A stretch of 64,000 bases of DNA from Gordius sp. MW1. Its lineage: Eukaryota; Nematomorpha; Gordioida; Gordea; Gordiidae. This document shows positions 1 through 11,740 of the stretch, piece after piece; the stretch's first letter is position 1; the number at the start of each line of letters is the position of its first letter. Where the stretch lies: assembly GCA_964036665.1 (NCBI GenBank), contig OZ038529.1:20966060-21030059 (forward strand), read 5' to 3'. Under the pieces are notes generated by a model. It was not told where the DNA came from. It did not search any database and saw only the letters and a list, made by a program, of their open reading frames with translations. The translations under genes were made by a program, and so were the position numbers.

Positions 1-865
1 AAAGGATCTAATAAATAATTTGTAAATATCTTAAACATAATTTACCTTTATAATCTGGATAAGCGACATCCCAAAACACAGCTAAAAATACTACCAAATA
101 ACAATCCATGTTAAAATGTTTTATGGATTGAAAATTACAATTTCTTAAAAATAATTTTTAAATAGTTTGAACTCTTTTATAAAATCCAAAATAAATCAAA
201 ACTTTTTTCCTAATTAATGCGATATTGCATAGTTCATAATAAGAGAATCCAAATAAACTAGTAGGTGACGCAACTTTAGAGGTACTTTTCTCACTATTGA
301 AGAAAGAATCTTTTTTGAATTAAGTTTAAAAGATTGGGGTATCAGCTGATATCATTTCATTACTCCCTCTTCATTGGTTTTTGAATACCCTTTCAAAAAT
401 CGCAATTCCAACTTGCCTTCTTTCAACTAATATTTTAGTATACTCAATAATGAGTTGTAGCAATTTAATGTACGTATTTAAAATTTGTGTAAATTTTCCA
501 ACATTTTGATAGTAATTTTGAATTTATTTGAATATTTTAAAGCCTTCAAAATTTGCTTTAAAGTTTAACATCACCTGTAGATTACACTGGGCACAGCTTA
601 AGTACTAGCGTAACATTTTTAATGGTGTAATTTTAAAAGTGAATATTTCATTAATTTTTTTCTTATTAAAGTTGATAGTATATAGGGGGTTAGTTAAAAT
701 AGTCACAAATACAAATTTTGTGACCTTAAGCTATAATGAAGTCTTGGTAAAACCATATTTAAGATTTCTTTAATTTTTGATAAGAAGTATAGGGAATACA
801 TTATATTTATAAATAAAATTATACCTCGTATCATCCCAAATATGTCTAAAAATCAGAACAGCGGG
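1..865. other. Gene-free AT-rich sequence
   Basis: No coding potential, RNA gene or terminal-repeat structure was recognised here. The sequence is AT-rich with many short homopolymer runs and ends where similarity to the RTE retrotransposon begins near 866. Confidence 0.5.
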
Positions 866-3055
866 TTACATTGCCAATAATTGTCTTGAAAAACAAGGGG
901 GAGAAAATTTCAAGCATACGACATTGCTAACGTCAACGCGTATTTTGTAAGCGGCGAAGATCATGTGACTCATAGACGTGGAAAGCATTTTCAAATTATC
1001 TGCTCCTACGGCGGAAGGATATATGGAAAGCTGCAAAATAATATTAGGAGAGGAAATCGCTAGGCAACTTAATCCACTTGTTATGTATCTTGAAACAAAA
1101 GTATTTCGGAGGAAGAAAAAAGGTTTATGAACCTCGAACAAAATACTAAGGGATATGTTAAACGATAACTACCAGAAAGCCTCCCCACTTTTATGTGCTA
1201 GGAAGTGACAAAGGAGCGTAAACTATCATTCAGACATTTTAACTGCCAACCTAAGAAAACGATAATTCGGGTCCTAGGACACCATAGCAGACAAAGCTAT
1301 GGATAGAGAACTATCGTGGTGGGATCCGTCAATTAGGATTCGATCGAAAGGAAGAAAATTTTACAAAGGCGGTTGCCTAAATCGAAAAAGGCGGAGGAAT
1401 ATGAAGAATATAGAAAGGAAGAGAGAGTCGCAAAAAAAACTATTGCAATAGCAAAGGATGCTACCTACACCGAGATGGTAAACAGACTGGATCCTAAAGG
1501 GGGCGGCTTATGTGATTGGCCAAGATAAAGATGAAAGAAAGTCGCGATGTTAAAATAGTCAAAAACGAGAAGGGTCAAACTTTAATCAAGCCCAGAGGGG
1601 ATGGAAAGGATATTCCAAAGAACTTATAAATATTGCAAATGAGAAATATCCCCGTCCCAATATTTAGCCAAAGTATGGTACAACTCCTTTGGGAGGATGA
1701 AGTTAGGGCACAATTGAGATGGAAGAAGTAAAAGCAAATGGTCCAGATCCAATTCCAGAGGCATGGATCGGCTCCCGACAAAAAGAAGTCACGACCGTGA
1801 CGAATCTTTTTAACAAGATATTGGTAGAAGGGCGAATCTTAATGGAGATCAGGCACGAGTATACCCTTATTTAAAGGCAAAGGAGGTCCGCAGAAGTGTG
1901 GCAATTACAGAAGTTTCAGCTTTGCCACTCCTTAATACTAATGTAAAGAATTTTAGTAAAAATCATAAAAAACGAAGTGAAAATGCTACCCAATTCGGAT
2001 TTGCAGTCGGAAAATTCACAATCGACCCGATCATCGCACCAAGACAAATGATATATAGATATGAAGAGGAGAAACTTACATTAGGTCTTTTTCGACTTTG
2101 ATGTAGATGACACGGTCCCTCGCGATTTAATATGGTGGCACTTGAGTCAAAATATCCCTGACGCATATTTTTGACTTATGAAAAATATTTATGAAGCGTT
2201 AAATTCGTGCGTTAGGACAACAGTTGAAAACTCTAAACCTTTTCGGGAAATTGGATTTCATCAAAGATCTGCTCTAAGTGTCTATTATTTAATATAATTA
2301 TGGACAAGATAACGAATGACATTCAAAAGCCATCGCCATGGTGTATGCTATATGCCGATGATATAATATTGCGCGAAGAGACAAAGGAAAAAGTATTCTA
2401 GGGAGCCCAAAATGGTGAAAGCCCTTAGCTGGATGTGGTTTAAATGTCAACGATTGGAAAACGGTATGAATGGAGATGAACGCTTCAAGCCCCAATGTAG
2501 CACTCAACTCGATGCTACATCAAGAGTAAGGTTGCGCAAAAGTAGTCAATGCACTAATTCAAAAAGGATTGCCTATTTGGTTAAGTATATCCTGTGTAAT
2601 ATGCGGCAAAACGTTGTGAATATCTTCAAATCTATCATAAGTCCAGTGCTATTCTATGGAAGTGAAACATAGGCATTAAATGCCAAGGAAGATAAATTTA
2701 AAAGTAATGGATATGATAATGCTACGCTGAACTTTTATTAAGTTTGACCATAGGGCTAATGACTGCCTCGGGGCCAAACTGGGTTTTTAATCGAATGCGG
2801 ACTTGTTAAGTAATTATCGACTAAGGTGGTGTTATTATATACTAACTGGGAGGCGAATAATGTAAATCGAAAAGTATTGGACATGTTGCCGGGGAAGAGG
2901 AAAGAGGACGGCCTCAGTCACGTACAATGGGCAAGTAGACAATGAAAATTAAGAAGATAAATCAGGACATGGCGCTTACTCGATCAAGATAGAAGAAACT
3001 TACCAAACAAACCACACGACCGTGTAACCTAATACATAATAATGAAGAGTAAAAA
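866..3055 (+). mobile_element. Decayed 5'-truncated RTE-type non-LTR retrotransposon
   Basis: This copy resembles the minus-strand element at 8757-11740 along its length. It starts inside the endonuclease region (the GKHF stretch near 980-1000), continues through reverse transcriptase (the FGFAVGK-like segment near 1998-2018 and a YADD motif at 2351-2362), and includes the C-terminal VLFYGSET segment near 2649-2670. It ends in a non-coding 3' tail near 3055. The frame is broken many times by stops and indels, so no functional protein is possible. A truncated 5' end is typical of target-primed reverse transcription. Family assignment rests on protein motifs and gene order (APE endonuclease then RT). 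The 5' boundary is approximate. Confidence 0.8.
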
Positions 3056-4041
3056 GATAATTATGGGTGAATTTCAAAAATATTTTGCCTCACCGTAAAT
3101 CATTATTGCCCCTCTCTAAATCTAATCCTGGCTACCGCCTTATAAGTTTTACTATTAACGCGTTTTTTTGGGCGCTAGAACTCAATTGCCATTAAATATC
3201 TCTATAAAATCAAAAAGGCGATTTGTCAAATGTAAAAAGATAGGGATATGTTAATTTTGTATATAATTTAAAAAGTAAATGTGCTAGGATTAAAAAAACT
3301 GTAAACACATTTCTCTACCCTTTATCTACGAATTAAATCTATTAAATAAAATTTTTACCAAATAAAATCGCTGTTTTGGCATCTTTGAGAGCTAATATTT
3401 AAAAAACCTAACAAATAAAAATATATTTGTGTTCACAGTAAAAAACTCTATCAGAATCTGCAATCAGTTTGCCGGTTGATTTCCCACATCTATTGCTGAC
3501 CAGTGTTATTAACAGATTACTACCATAAATTTTGTTCACAAAAGGTTTCCGTGATCAATCTAGCTCTGTCAAACCTCTTCTTTACTGTTTTCTTCTCCAG
3601 ATATCGCTGAAATGACTAAAGCGCAGTTAAAAATGTATTTTTTAATAAGAGAAAGAAACTTAATATCGTATAGGTGATTTAAGACAAAAGTTTATTAATA
3701 TTGTATACTTTACAACTTGCCCCTTCATTAAACTCATCTGATGAAATTTACATAATTTTTGTAGAAACTTTATTTTTTGGTAAATTATATGTGTGCATCA
3801 TTTAAAAGTTTAATGATTAAAAAAAACCACTTTACAATGCTTTTTAACGTGCTGGTGGTACCCACGTCATTGTGCATTAAATGATTTCTAGCATGTACTC
3901 TAGATGGCCTCAATTCGTACTTTTAAAGTTTAAAATGAGTAGTATAGTTTTATTATCGTTTTATAAATTCATTTCTAAAAAATCGGAAAAATTAAATAAT
4001 TTTATATATGAAATTGTATATTAAAAATATGGTATAAAATC
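3056..4041. other. Spacer and 3' flank of the tetraspanin gene
   Basis: No gene is seen. The minus-strand 3' UTR of the tetraspanin should fall at the right end. A candidate AATAAA polyadenylation signal (minus strand) lies at 3948-3953, about 90 bases past the stop codon. The rest is plain AT-rich spacer. Confidence 0.45.
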
Positions 4042-7000
4042 CTATTTTTTCTTTTTCGTCTTTTTAGGTGACTTCTTATCTGCCTTTTTATTAGAACCTT
4101 TAGCTTCCCTTTTTATCTCTTTAACTTTATCGACCTTTTTATTTGTGTCTCTTTTAAGAGGCTTTTCCTTTTCTTTAACACCTCCCTTTTTGGGGGGTCC
4201 CTCTAAAGATCCCTTTTTTTTACTTATTTGTGATGACACATTATCATCCTCTAGGTCATTCAAAAGCGGCTGGTTTTCATTATCCGATGCATCTGTTTGG
4301 TCTTGTTCATCTTCTTCAACAACATGTGAAATTGGCTTAGCTACTTCATCTTTATGCAGCGGGGCTTCTTTAGGTATATTTAGAGGTTTAATTGTATATT
4401 GATCCTTGTCTAAACAAGCACATGGTATTTTTTCCATAAAGTAGCCCACAGCAGGGTCTAAAGGGTTAGAAGTCTGATGGGCATTTCTAATGGATGACTC
4501 AAGATACCGAGCTAGGATAAAAGTTATGACCTATATCAAAACAAATATAACAATAAATAGTGTTCATCAATAATCTGGAAAAATATGCTTGAAAATAATT
4601 ATTGACCATTTTTTTAATGTTAAAATACTTTTAAATGTGTGGTTTATTAGTCAAATTTCTAAAATACAGTTTGAGGTATTTTATTTCAATATTGTATTAC
4701 CAACTTTAATTAATCTGATATGCTAAAACATTTAGCTACCTAAATTTTCGACGAGGATGAATGACTGCTAAAAATGCATTCTTGGATTATTTAAATATAT
4801 AGGTACAGCATTAATGTATTCACTTTTTATCGCAAACACTTTATATATTCATTTTTAACTGACGCATGAACCATTTATGAAGTGTCGTATGACGTGACGA
4901 GTGCAAAAAAATTAATTACATAGTGTAGTTGTGTTTTTTCAATGTAAATGAGGAAAAAATAAAATCATTTTTTGACATTTAAATATGACATTTGCCTTTT
5001 TTTCTAAATCTATAGCTACCATCCGATACTTTTAGCCAGGAATAGTGATTATATACTGTAAAAAATTTATAATACTAAAAAAGCATTAAAGTCTATTAAA
5101 CTAAATTTGTTTTAATCTTAATTAAGTTATAATTATTCTTTACTCATGTAGCCGGTTCTATAGCTTTTGTACAGACTTATTCTCACCTTAGGATATTTTT
5201 TAGTTCACCTTCTTTTCAGCTATACCCTTGGGCGTAGCCAGGATTGAACTGGAGGGCGGTAAGAAAGCTTTAGGGAGGGGCAAAATCATAATTAGTTGAT
5301 ATTTAAGCTAAAATTATATTATAATTTTAAAAATTTCTTAACTTAGAGGGGGGCAGCCGACCCGCCCCACCCTGCTACCTCTGGCTACGCCCATGGCTAT
5401 ACCTTTATTATTATAAGAGAATGTATGCCTACTTGCAAAACGCCCATTGTTATCATTATATATGCACACGCTTCCAAAAACTCATCTATGCTATCTATCA
5501 TGGCATCTGAACATCCTTTCTCATTTATGGTCGCCTTAGCCGTTAAACCACCTATGGTAGAAATACTTGCTAAACTGGTATGTACGCATGGGCCCAAATG
5601 AAACTTGGAGCAACAACTAAAGGGCACATCGTCTGCAATATATTCACCATGAATGATTTTTCTAAATCAAAAATAATTGTAAATATGTTATTAATTTTGG
5701 TATTGTTTAAAACACTAAGTATGTCGGTATTACTATCAAACACATATTAATCTCAGCACGAATAAGATGTTTAAGATGGCAATTTAAAATTAACATTTAA
5801 TTTATTGCGTTCAAGCTTCCTAAGGGTCTATCGAGTACTCCACTATAATTTTTTTAATATTGTAAATTAGGGTTGTGTAACATGTTATATTTATCGAATC
5901 TATAAACTATTATACTTTAAAATATTTTGAGGAATTTCTTATACACTCATATTTCGTAAATCATACTCTTTACATAAATTACCATTAATATAATTTATTT
6001 ATTATAATGCAACTAATTTCTAATTATTAGGTTGTCCAATATATAAATTATGCAATAGAAGAGTTGAGTATAAATCATTCAAAAAAGAATTAAAATGATT
6101 TATACTCAACTCGTCTATAGCACAATTCATATCCTGCACAAAGATTTAAATTTTGATATTATTGTATAATTATATCTATTATATAATATAATATTATATG
6201 TTGCAAATGCATTAACTTACTATAACGCATTTAATCTAAACTTGGAGAGAAAATATTGCAGCAATAAAAAATTTAAGCTTCATATATTATATACTTAATA
6301 TGAAAGAAAATATATATACAGCAATAAAAAACTTAAGCTTCATATATTATATGCTTAATATGAATTTTTGCAACCTTATAAAGCGTTTATTACATGAATA
6401 AATATAGAGCTAATTAGTTATATGCATGCTTTGCATATCAGCTTGCTACATTTTGATTGGTTGTAGATATCCTTTGAGCGATAGACCAAATGAGCAAATG
6501 CGTTGAAATTTGTAAATTGGGCTAATTAAGAAACTTAAGAGCAAAGTCCAAAAATTTTCTTTACGCTTTTTGAAAATTTTATGATAAAATATTTAAAAAT
6601 CAACTGAATTGCACTTTTATTTAAGAACTTAAAAAATTTGCCGTAAGCACTCCAATTTTCAGGTAGCAATATTATGACTAATCATAGCAGCTTAAATTGC
6701 TTGACTTTTTATATTATAGAGTTATTATGATACGCTCCGACTTTTTTTGATTTTTAAGTTATAGTGACTTACATTTTAAATTAATATTTTATTAAGACGA
6801 CCATTAGATTAAGAAATCACTCTCACTAATCAAACATATTAACTGGATCATTGTTTCATATTGTTTAGACAAATTAACTAATTTTAAAATGCTAAAATTT
6901 CTTTATGCCTAACCCATGGGCGTAGCCAAGGGGGGGGGCTGAATCCAAAACTTTGTTAAAATTTATTAAAGTTATGCTAAAATTTCAAAAAAAAATGTTT

Positions 7001-7830
7001 ATTTTGCCCGTCCCCAAACCCCCACCCCCTCTAATTCCAATCCTGGCTACGCCCATGGCCTAACCAACAATGTAACTTTAAATAATTAATCTATCGCATC
7101 CATAATTGCATTTTAAAATAGAAATAATTACAAAAACATAATACTTTTTGATACTTGGGCTACCTTTGTTCAAAAATTGTAGAGGCACCCAGCCAACGTT
7201 AAACCAATCGTTATATCCAACGCTCCCACAACATGAATATTGTAATTGTATCTTATCCAGGGTTTGTTTAGTAAAAACCTGAGATTTATACCTATTAAAT
7301 ACCATTTAAATTTAAAATTCTGAATTTAAAATTAAAACTTTTTTGATTTGTAACCTTAACTAAACATGAAGATACTTGTTAGTAAAAATTTAAAGACAAA
7401 TTTGTATATACTTTTTAAGAGCATGAAATAAACCATTCGTAAGAATTTGGAGCAAATAAGTTTCATGTTTTAATGTCATATAGCCACACGCGAAAGCTAA
7501 TGATGGCAGAAAGAATAATACCAAAAGCCAGAGCATTTGAAAATCTTGAAATTTATTACGCGTCAGAAAAGATCGACAATCGTATGACATCTTCGATCCG
7601 AGTCCATGCCAAAGGATCCAGAATAAAGAAAGGGTGACCAGCATCCACGATAAACTATCATTGTCATAATTTTCAACCACTGTCAACTTTTCCTCAATGT
7701 TTTTCTTTATGTACACAGTTAATGTGAACATAACTATACCTACAATGGCTAGCAAGGCATTAATTATAGACAATGTGATGCCCAACTTAACTCTTCCATT
7801 TTCACTTAATAATATGGGGACTAATGCCAT
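4042..7830 (-). CDS. Peripherin/RDS-ROM1-like tetraspanin, four exons
   Basis: Predicted minus-strand exons are 7830-7412, 7291-7145, 5661-5403 and 4530-4042. All junctions are GT-AG, phases match, and they join into 437 aa. The start is the first ATG, giving MALVPILL, like the MALL start of vertebrate peripherin-2. Four membrane segments lie at about residues 16-37, 59-77, 96-115 and 252-285. The large extracellular loop has the CCG motif (160-162), PFSCC (202-206), a PC and a GC, the tetraspanin disulfide pattern. DWF after CCG and VPFSCC are specific to the peripherin/ROM1 branch. Family role: membrane-curving scaffold, in vertebrates at photoreceptor disc rims; the role in this animal is unknown. 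The cytoplasmic tail of about 150 residues is acidic, then very Lys-rich at the end. The residue aligned with the interchain cysteine of vertebrate peripherin-2 is Val145. MITEs occupy introns 2 and 3. Confidence 0.88.
5227..5395. mobile_element. hAT-type MITE with 8-bp TSD, abutting a splice donor
   Basis: The element has inverted ends (CTTGGGCGTAGCCAGG on the left, CTGGCTACGCCCATG on the right) and poly-G/poly-C stretches inside. It is flanked by a perfect 8-bp duplication GCTATACC at 5219-5226 and 5396-5403. Eight-bp duplications are usual for hAT elements. It has no coding capacity. The right-hand duplication contains the minus-strand splice donor that ends tetraspanin exon 3 at 5403. Confidence 0.85.
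6061..6112. repeat. Short perfect hairpin in a tetraspanin intron
   Basis: The 19-base arm at 6061-6079 is exactly complementary to 6094-6112, with a 14-base loop. A weaker stem appears to continue outward on both sides (about 6048-6060 against 6113-6125). It could be a tiny MITE remnant or a structured RNA. Nothing shows that it is expressed. Confidence 0.7.
6249..6364. repeat. Two tandem copies of a 60-bp unit
   Basis: Copies at about 6249-6304 and 6309-6364 share the CAGCAATAAAAAA start and the AAGCTTCATATATTATAT core. They are spaced exactly 60 bases apart with few differences. Non-coding, within a tetraspanin intron. Confidence 0.8.
6915..7057. mobile_element. hAT-type MITE with perfect 8-bp TSD
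   Basis: Terminal inverted repeats read CATGGGCGTAGCCAAGG on the left and CTGGCTACGCCCATG on the right. A perfect duplication GCCTAACC flanks it at 6907-6914 and 7058-7065. It is 143 bp with a G-run near the left end and C-rich sequence near the right end. It belongs to the family of 5227-5395 and 46830-47003 and lies in tetraspanin intron 2, about 90 bases downstream of exon 2. Confidence 0.88.
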
Positions 7831-8756
7831 TACGATTTTTTAAAATTCGTTTTATATATTTTATATTTTGTAATACATACATACAAGGAGTTCTATACAT
7901 TGTTTCCATATTAATGTTCTTTTAAAGTTTATAATAAAAAAATTATCGACATTTTATGAATCCACACATACAAAATTATGTTGAGCCCTAAACACGAGTA
8001 AAACGCTAGATAATATAAATGTTCATAATAAAGGATTTTATAAATGTTGGCATTGCCATTAGAAAGCTCGACAATTTAAGTTATACGAAAACTTGATCCT
8101 TTTGTGGGCTGATTGTTTGATGACTTTAGAATATGTATCCTAAGTACTTAATTTGGTCTACTCTAAGTAAACAGGTTTTTATTCCGTTGACTGAAGACTT
8201 TCAGTTCAAGGGGGGCTTTACTAAATCAAAAGTAGAATAATATTGAATGGTAATTCGCAATCAGCCTAATTGTTGAAACAAGCCATCCTGGTCCCAACTG
8301 ATTAAAAACCTACAATTAGTGCATTTAATGTCGCAGCTGGAAGGTCAAACACAAAGGCCAAATTGGCAAGAGCCTCCGATTTCTGTAGTGCTAGACTACA
8401 ATTTTAAGTGACAATTTTTTTTATTCATATGTTTTAACGAGGTTATTTGGATACTATTACAAAAATTATAAAGCATTATATATAAAAATACAATCAAATT
8501 CGCTTAAGTGATAATCGCTGGGCAAATTGAAAAGATTTTATTAATTTAACAATACAAATAAAATAAATTTTAACATAATTGCATGGAGTTATGCCATTTA
8601 TGTAATGGAACTTATAAAAATTGCATCATTACTAGAGAAAAACATTGAAGTTTTTAAACAAAATAAGCGTGTTAAGTGTCAGTGACCTTATATGCGCCTT
8701 TTGGAGTAAGGATGACTCAGCTGACGACATCTTACATATGGTTTATGTCTGATAAT
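7831..8756. other. Upstream region of the tetraspanin gene
   Basis: This stretch between the tetraspanin start codon and the RTE 3' end should contain the minus-strand promoter and 5' UTR. No clear core-promoter motif stands out from the AT-rich background, and no coding sequence is seen. Confidence 0.4.
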
Positions 8757-9022
8757 TTACTTCTTCTTATTTATCAGTTATTTGGTCCCACATTCGTGGG
8801 GTTTGTTTTGATAAGTTTCTGCCATCACCGGGTGAGTGCCATGTAATTACTAATCTCTTTAGTTTTCATATTTTTATCGACTTGCCCTTTCCACGGACAC
8901 GAGGCGTCCTCTTCCTCTCTTCCCCGGTACCTTCATGTCCAGCTTTTTCGATTTGCGTCATTCGTGTCCCTTCTTAGTATATGCCCATACCGCAGATTTT
9001 CGTTAATCATGTCCGCCATAAA

Positions 9023-10099
9023 TTAAATACCCATTTTTGTCATGAGAAAGTCATTCGTCATATGGTCGAGCTTAGTATACCCAAAGCTCCACCGTATCAT
9101 TCTCATCTCTGCGGCTTGTACTAGCGTTCCTTCCGATGCCCATGTTTCACTTCCATAAAGTAACACCGGTCTTACAATGGATTTGTAAACTTTGCTCTTC
9201 AACCATATTGGCATTTTCTCGCACATTAGACAGGATATACTTCGCCATTTAAGCCACCCTTTTTGGATTCGGGCATTGACTTCTGTTACGCAACATCCCT
9301 CTTCATGTAGCATCGAGCCGAGGTATGTAAACCTGTCTATTTTTTGCGTACTTTAGATGGTCATCCAGCGATGGGCTGCCTGTAACGTTCATTTTCATGT
9401 ATACCGTTTTTCGATCCTTGACCTTTAGACCATATTAAGCTAGGCGCTTTGACCACTTTTTGCCTTCTTTGAATACTTTCTTCTTTGTTTCCTCCCATAG
9501 TACTATATCATCGGCATATAGCATACACCATGGTGATGGCTTTTGAATGTCTCTCGTTATCGTGTCTATAATTATATTAAAATAAAACTTAAAGCAGATC
9601 CTTGATATATACCAATTTTAACCGGAAAAGGTTTAGAGTCTCCAGTCGTCCTCCAGCAAGAGTTTGAGGCTTCATAAATATTTTTATATGCGTCAGGGAT
9701 ATTTTGTTTTCTTAGGCACTACCATATTAAATCGCGAGGGACCGTGTCATAAGCTTGTAAGTTTCTTCTCTTTTTACCATATTTATCCTTCATTTGTCTT
9801 AGTGCGATGATTCGATCGATTATGGATTTGCCGGCCACAAATCCGAATTGGTTAGTCGATATTTCCACCTCGTTTTTCAGCCTTGTTAATAAGATCCTTT
9901 CCATAAGCTTCAAGGAGTGACAAGTTAGCTTTATACTTCTGTAATTGCCACAGTCCTGAGGGTCTCCTTTGCCTTTAAATAAGAATATAATCGTGCTTGC
10001 TCTCCATTGATAAGGGATTCGCCCTTCTACCAATATCTTGTTAAGAAGGTTCGTCATGGTGGTGACTCCTTCTTCACGACATCCGAGCAATGCTTCCAT
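9023..10099 (-). pseudogene. Broken reverse transcriptase region of the RTE element
   Basis: The open piece at 10099-9719 has the RT core: RASTIIFLFKGKGD, CGNYRSIKLT and NQFGFVAGKSIIDRI. The YADDIVLWEE catalytic box follows at 9518-9500 in a separate open piece. The C-terminal piece at 9313-9023 has the KVYKSIVRPVLLYGSETWAS signature. Frameshifts lie between the pieces. Confidence 0.8.
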
Positions 10100-10735
10100 A
10101 GGTATTCCATCTGGGCCATTAGCATTTCCTTTTGCATCTTGTTTATATGTTTTAACTTCATCCTCTTGAAGAGTTCAACCATACTTATGTTTGGCTCAAT
10201 ATCGGGAAGGGAATATTTCTCATTTGCAATATTTATAGTTTCTTAAAATACCCTTTCCATCACATCCTTCGGCTTGAATAAGGTTTGACCCTTCTCGTTT
10301 TTTACTATTTTAAAAATCCCGCTATTAAGGCTTTTCTTCTCCCTTATCTTGGCCAATTTTTACATAAGCCTATCGCCCCCTTTATGATCCAGTTTGTTTG
10401 CCATCTCTGTGTACGTATCATTCTTCGCTACTACAACGGCTTTTTTTGCGGCTCTCTTTGCGTCCCTATACTCTTGATAATCCTCCGACTTCTTTAATTT
10501 ATGCCATCGTCTATATAGATCTTTCTTTCGATGAAATCCCTAACCGATTGATTCCACCACCATAGTTTCCTATTCATGGCTTTGCCTCCTTTGGTCTGTC
10601 CTAGAACACGAATCGCTGTTTCTTTTATGTCCTTAGTTAGCTCTCCCAATCGTCGTCTACGTCCCTTTGCAACTTCCTTGCACCCAATAGTGAGTGAGGA
10701 GGCTTTTTGATGGTCTTCGTTTGTCGACGTATCCT

Positions 10736-11685
10736 TTAGTTTTTCGTATCGAATTCGAGGTTCATAGACTTTTCTACTTTCAGGAAATACTTTTCTGTCA
10801 AGATCCATAACAATGGTACGTTGTTGTCTGGCGATTTCCTCTTATCCTTGATAGTCCATAAGTCCTTTCGCCCAATGAGCAGATAGTCAATTTGACTAAA
10901 ATGCTTCCCACTTCTATAAGTTACAATATGGTCTTCGCGTTTATGAAGATAGGTGTTAACGATCTCCATGTCGTATGCTTGGGTTACTTGGAAAAATTTT
11001 TTTGCTCTAGAGACCATGCTCATAGCCTCCATGATTGCGTTCATACCCGAGGCGATCTTTTCCTACGTGAGCGTTGAAATCCGCCCTAATAATTCGCCTT
11101 TCTTCCTGTCCGATTCCTTGTATGACCTTTTTCAATGAATCGAAGAATATGGATTTTTCTGATTCCAAAGACCCAATTTGGGGAGCATACGCGCACTTAA
11201 CGGTTGGAGGCCCCCTTGATCTGCGATCTTCACCCACATTAGCCTGTCTGAACAACGCTTGACTTCCACCACTTTTACTTAAACGATTCGCTTAGAATGA
11301 TACCGACCTTGTTTCTACTTTGAGACCCACTGTAAAATAGCTTGTATCCTTCGCCTAACTCCCGGGCTTTAGTTCCTTTCCACTTCGTCTCTTGTAGGCA
11401 GGCAATGTGTACCTTTCTTCTTTTTAGCATTGTGCGACCTCGATGCTCTTCCCCGTCAGTGTTTCCACATTCCAGCACGTTATTCGCATTCTTCACAACT
11501 AATTTCCTTAATCGCCTTTGTTGTGAGTTGGGCAGTAACCCTCGTGTATTTTTCACATTGCACGGACGGGGTATGCAGTGCGCGTCGTTTGTGGAGGACG
11601 CCCTAGCTTTCTCTTGTAAAATTTTGTTTAAAACTATCATGATTTTGGTGTTGGTTTTTATAGCTGGTTTCCCACCTGACGCCAA
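10736..11685 (-). pseudogene. Broken APE endonuclease region of the RTE element
   Basis: Three minus-strand open pieces carry endonuclease landmarks: IACLQETKW (from about 11410), ADFNAHVGKD (near 11072-11045) and SQIDYLLI (near 10890). These match the ordered catalytic motifs of retrotransposon APE endonucleases. A stop after the SESFK piece and a frame change after DFNAHVGKD break the domain. Confidence 0.75.
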
Positions 11686-11740
11686 CCCTCCACTTTTAGC
11701 ACACCGACTTGGGACCGTCGTAGGTAGTGTTAACTAATAA

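Larger units (their letters stand above)
8757..11740 (-). mobile_element. Near full-length but broken RTE-type non-LTR retrotransposon
   Basis: Reading on the minus strand from about 11740, the element encodes an APE-like endonuclease, then reverse transcriptase with YADD, then the C-terminal LLYGSETWAS region, and ends in a non-coding 3' tail near 8757. RTE elements move by copying their RNA at a nicked target site. Stops and frameshifts split the protein into at least six pieces, so the copy is dead. The LYGSE-type C-terminus and the APE-RT layout fit RTE elements, which are often mis-annotated as craniofacial development protein 2-like. The 5' end is approximate. Confidence 0.88.
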
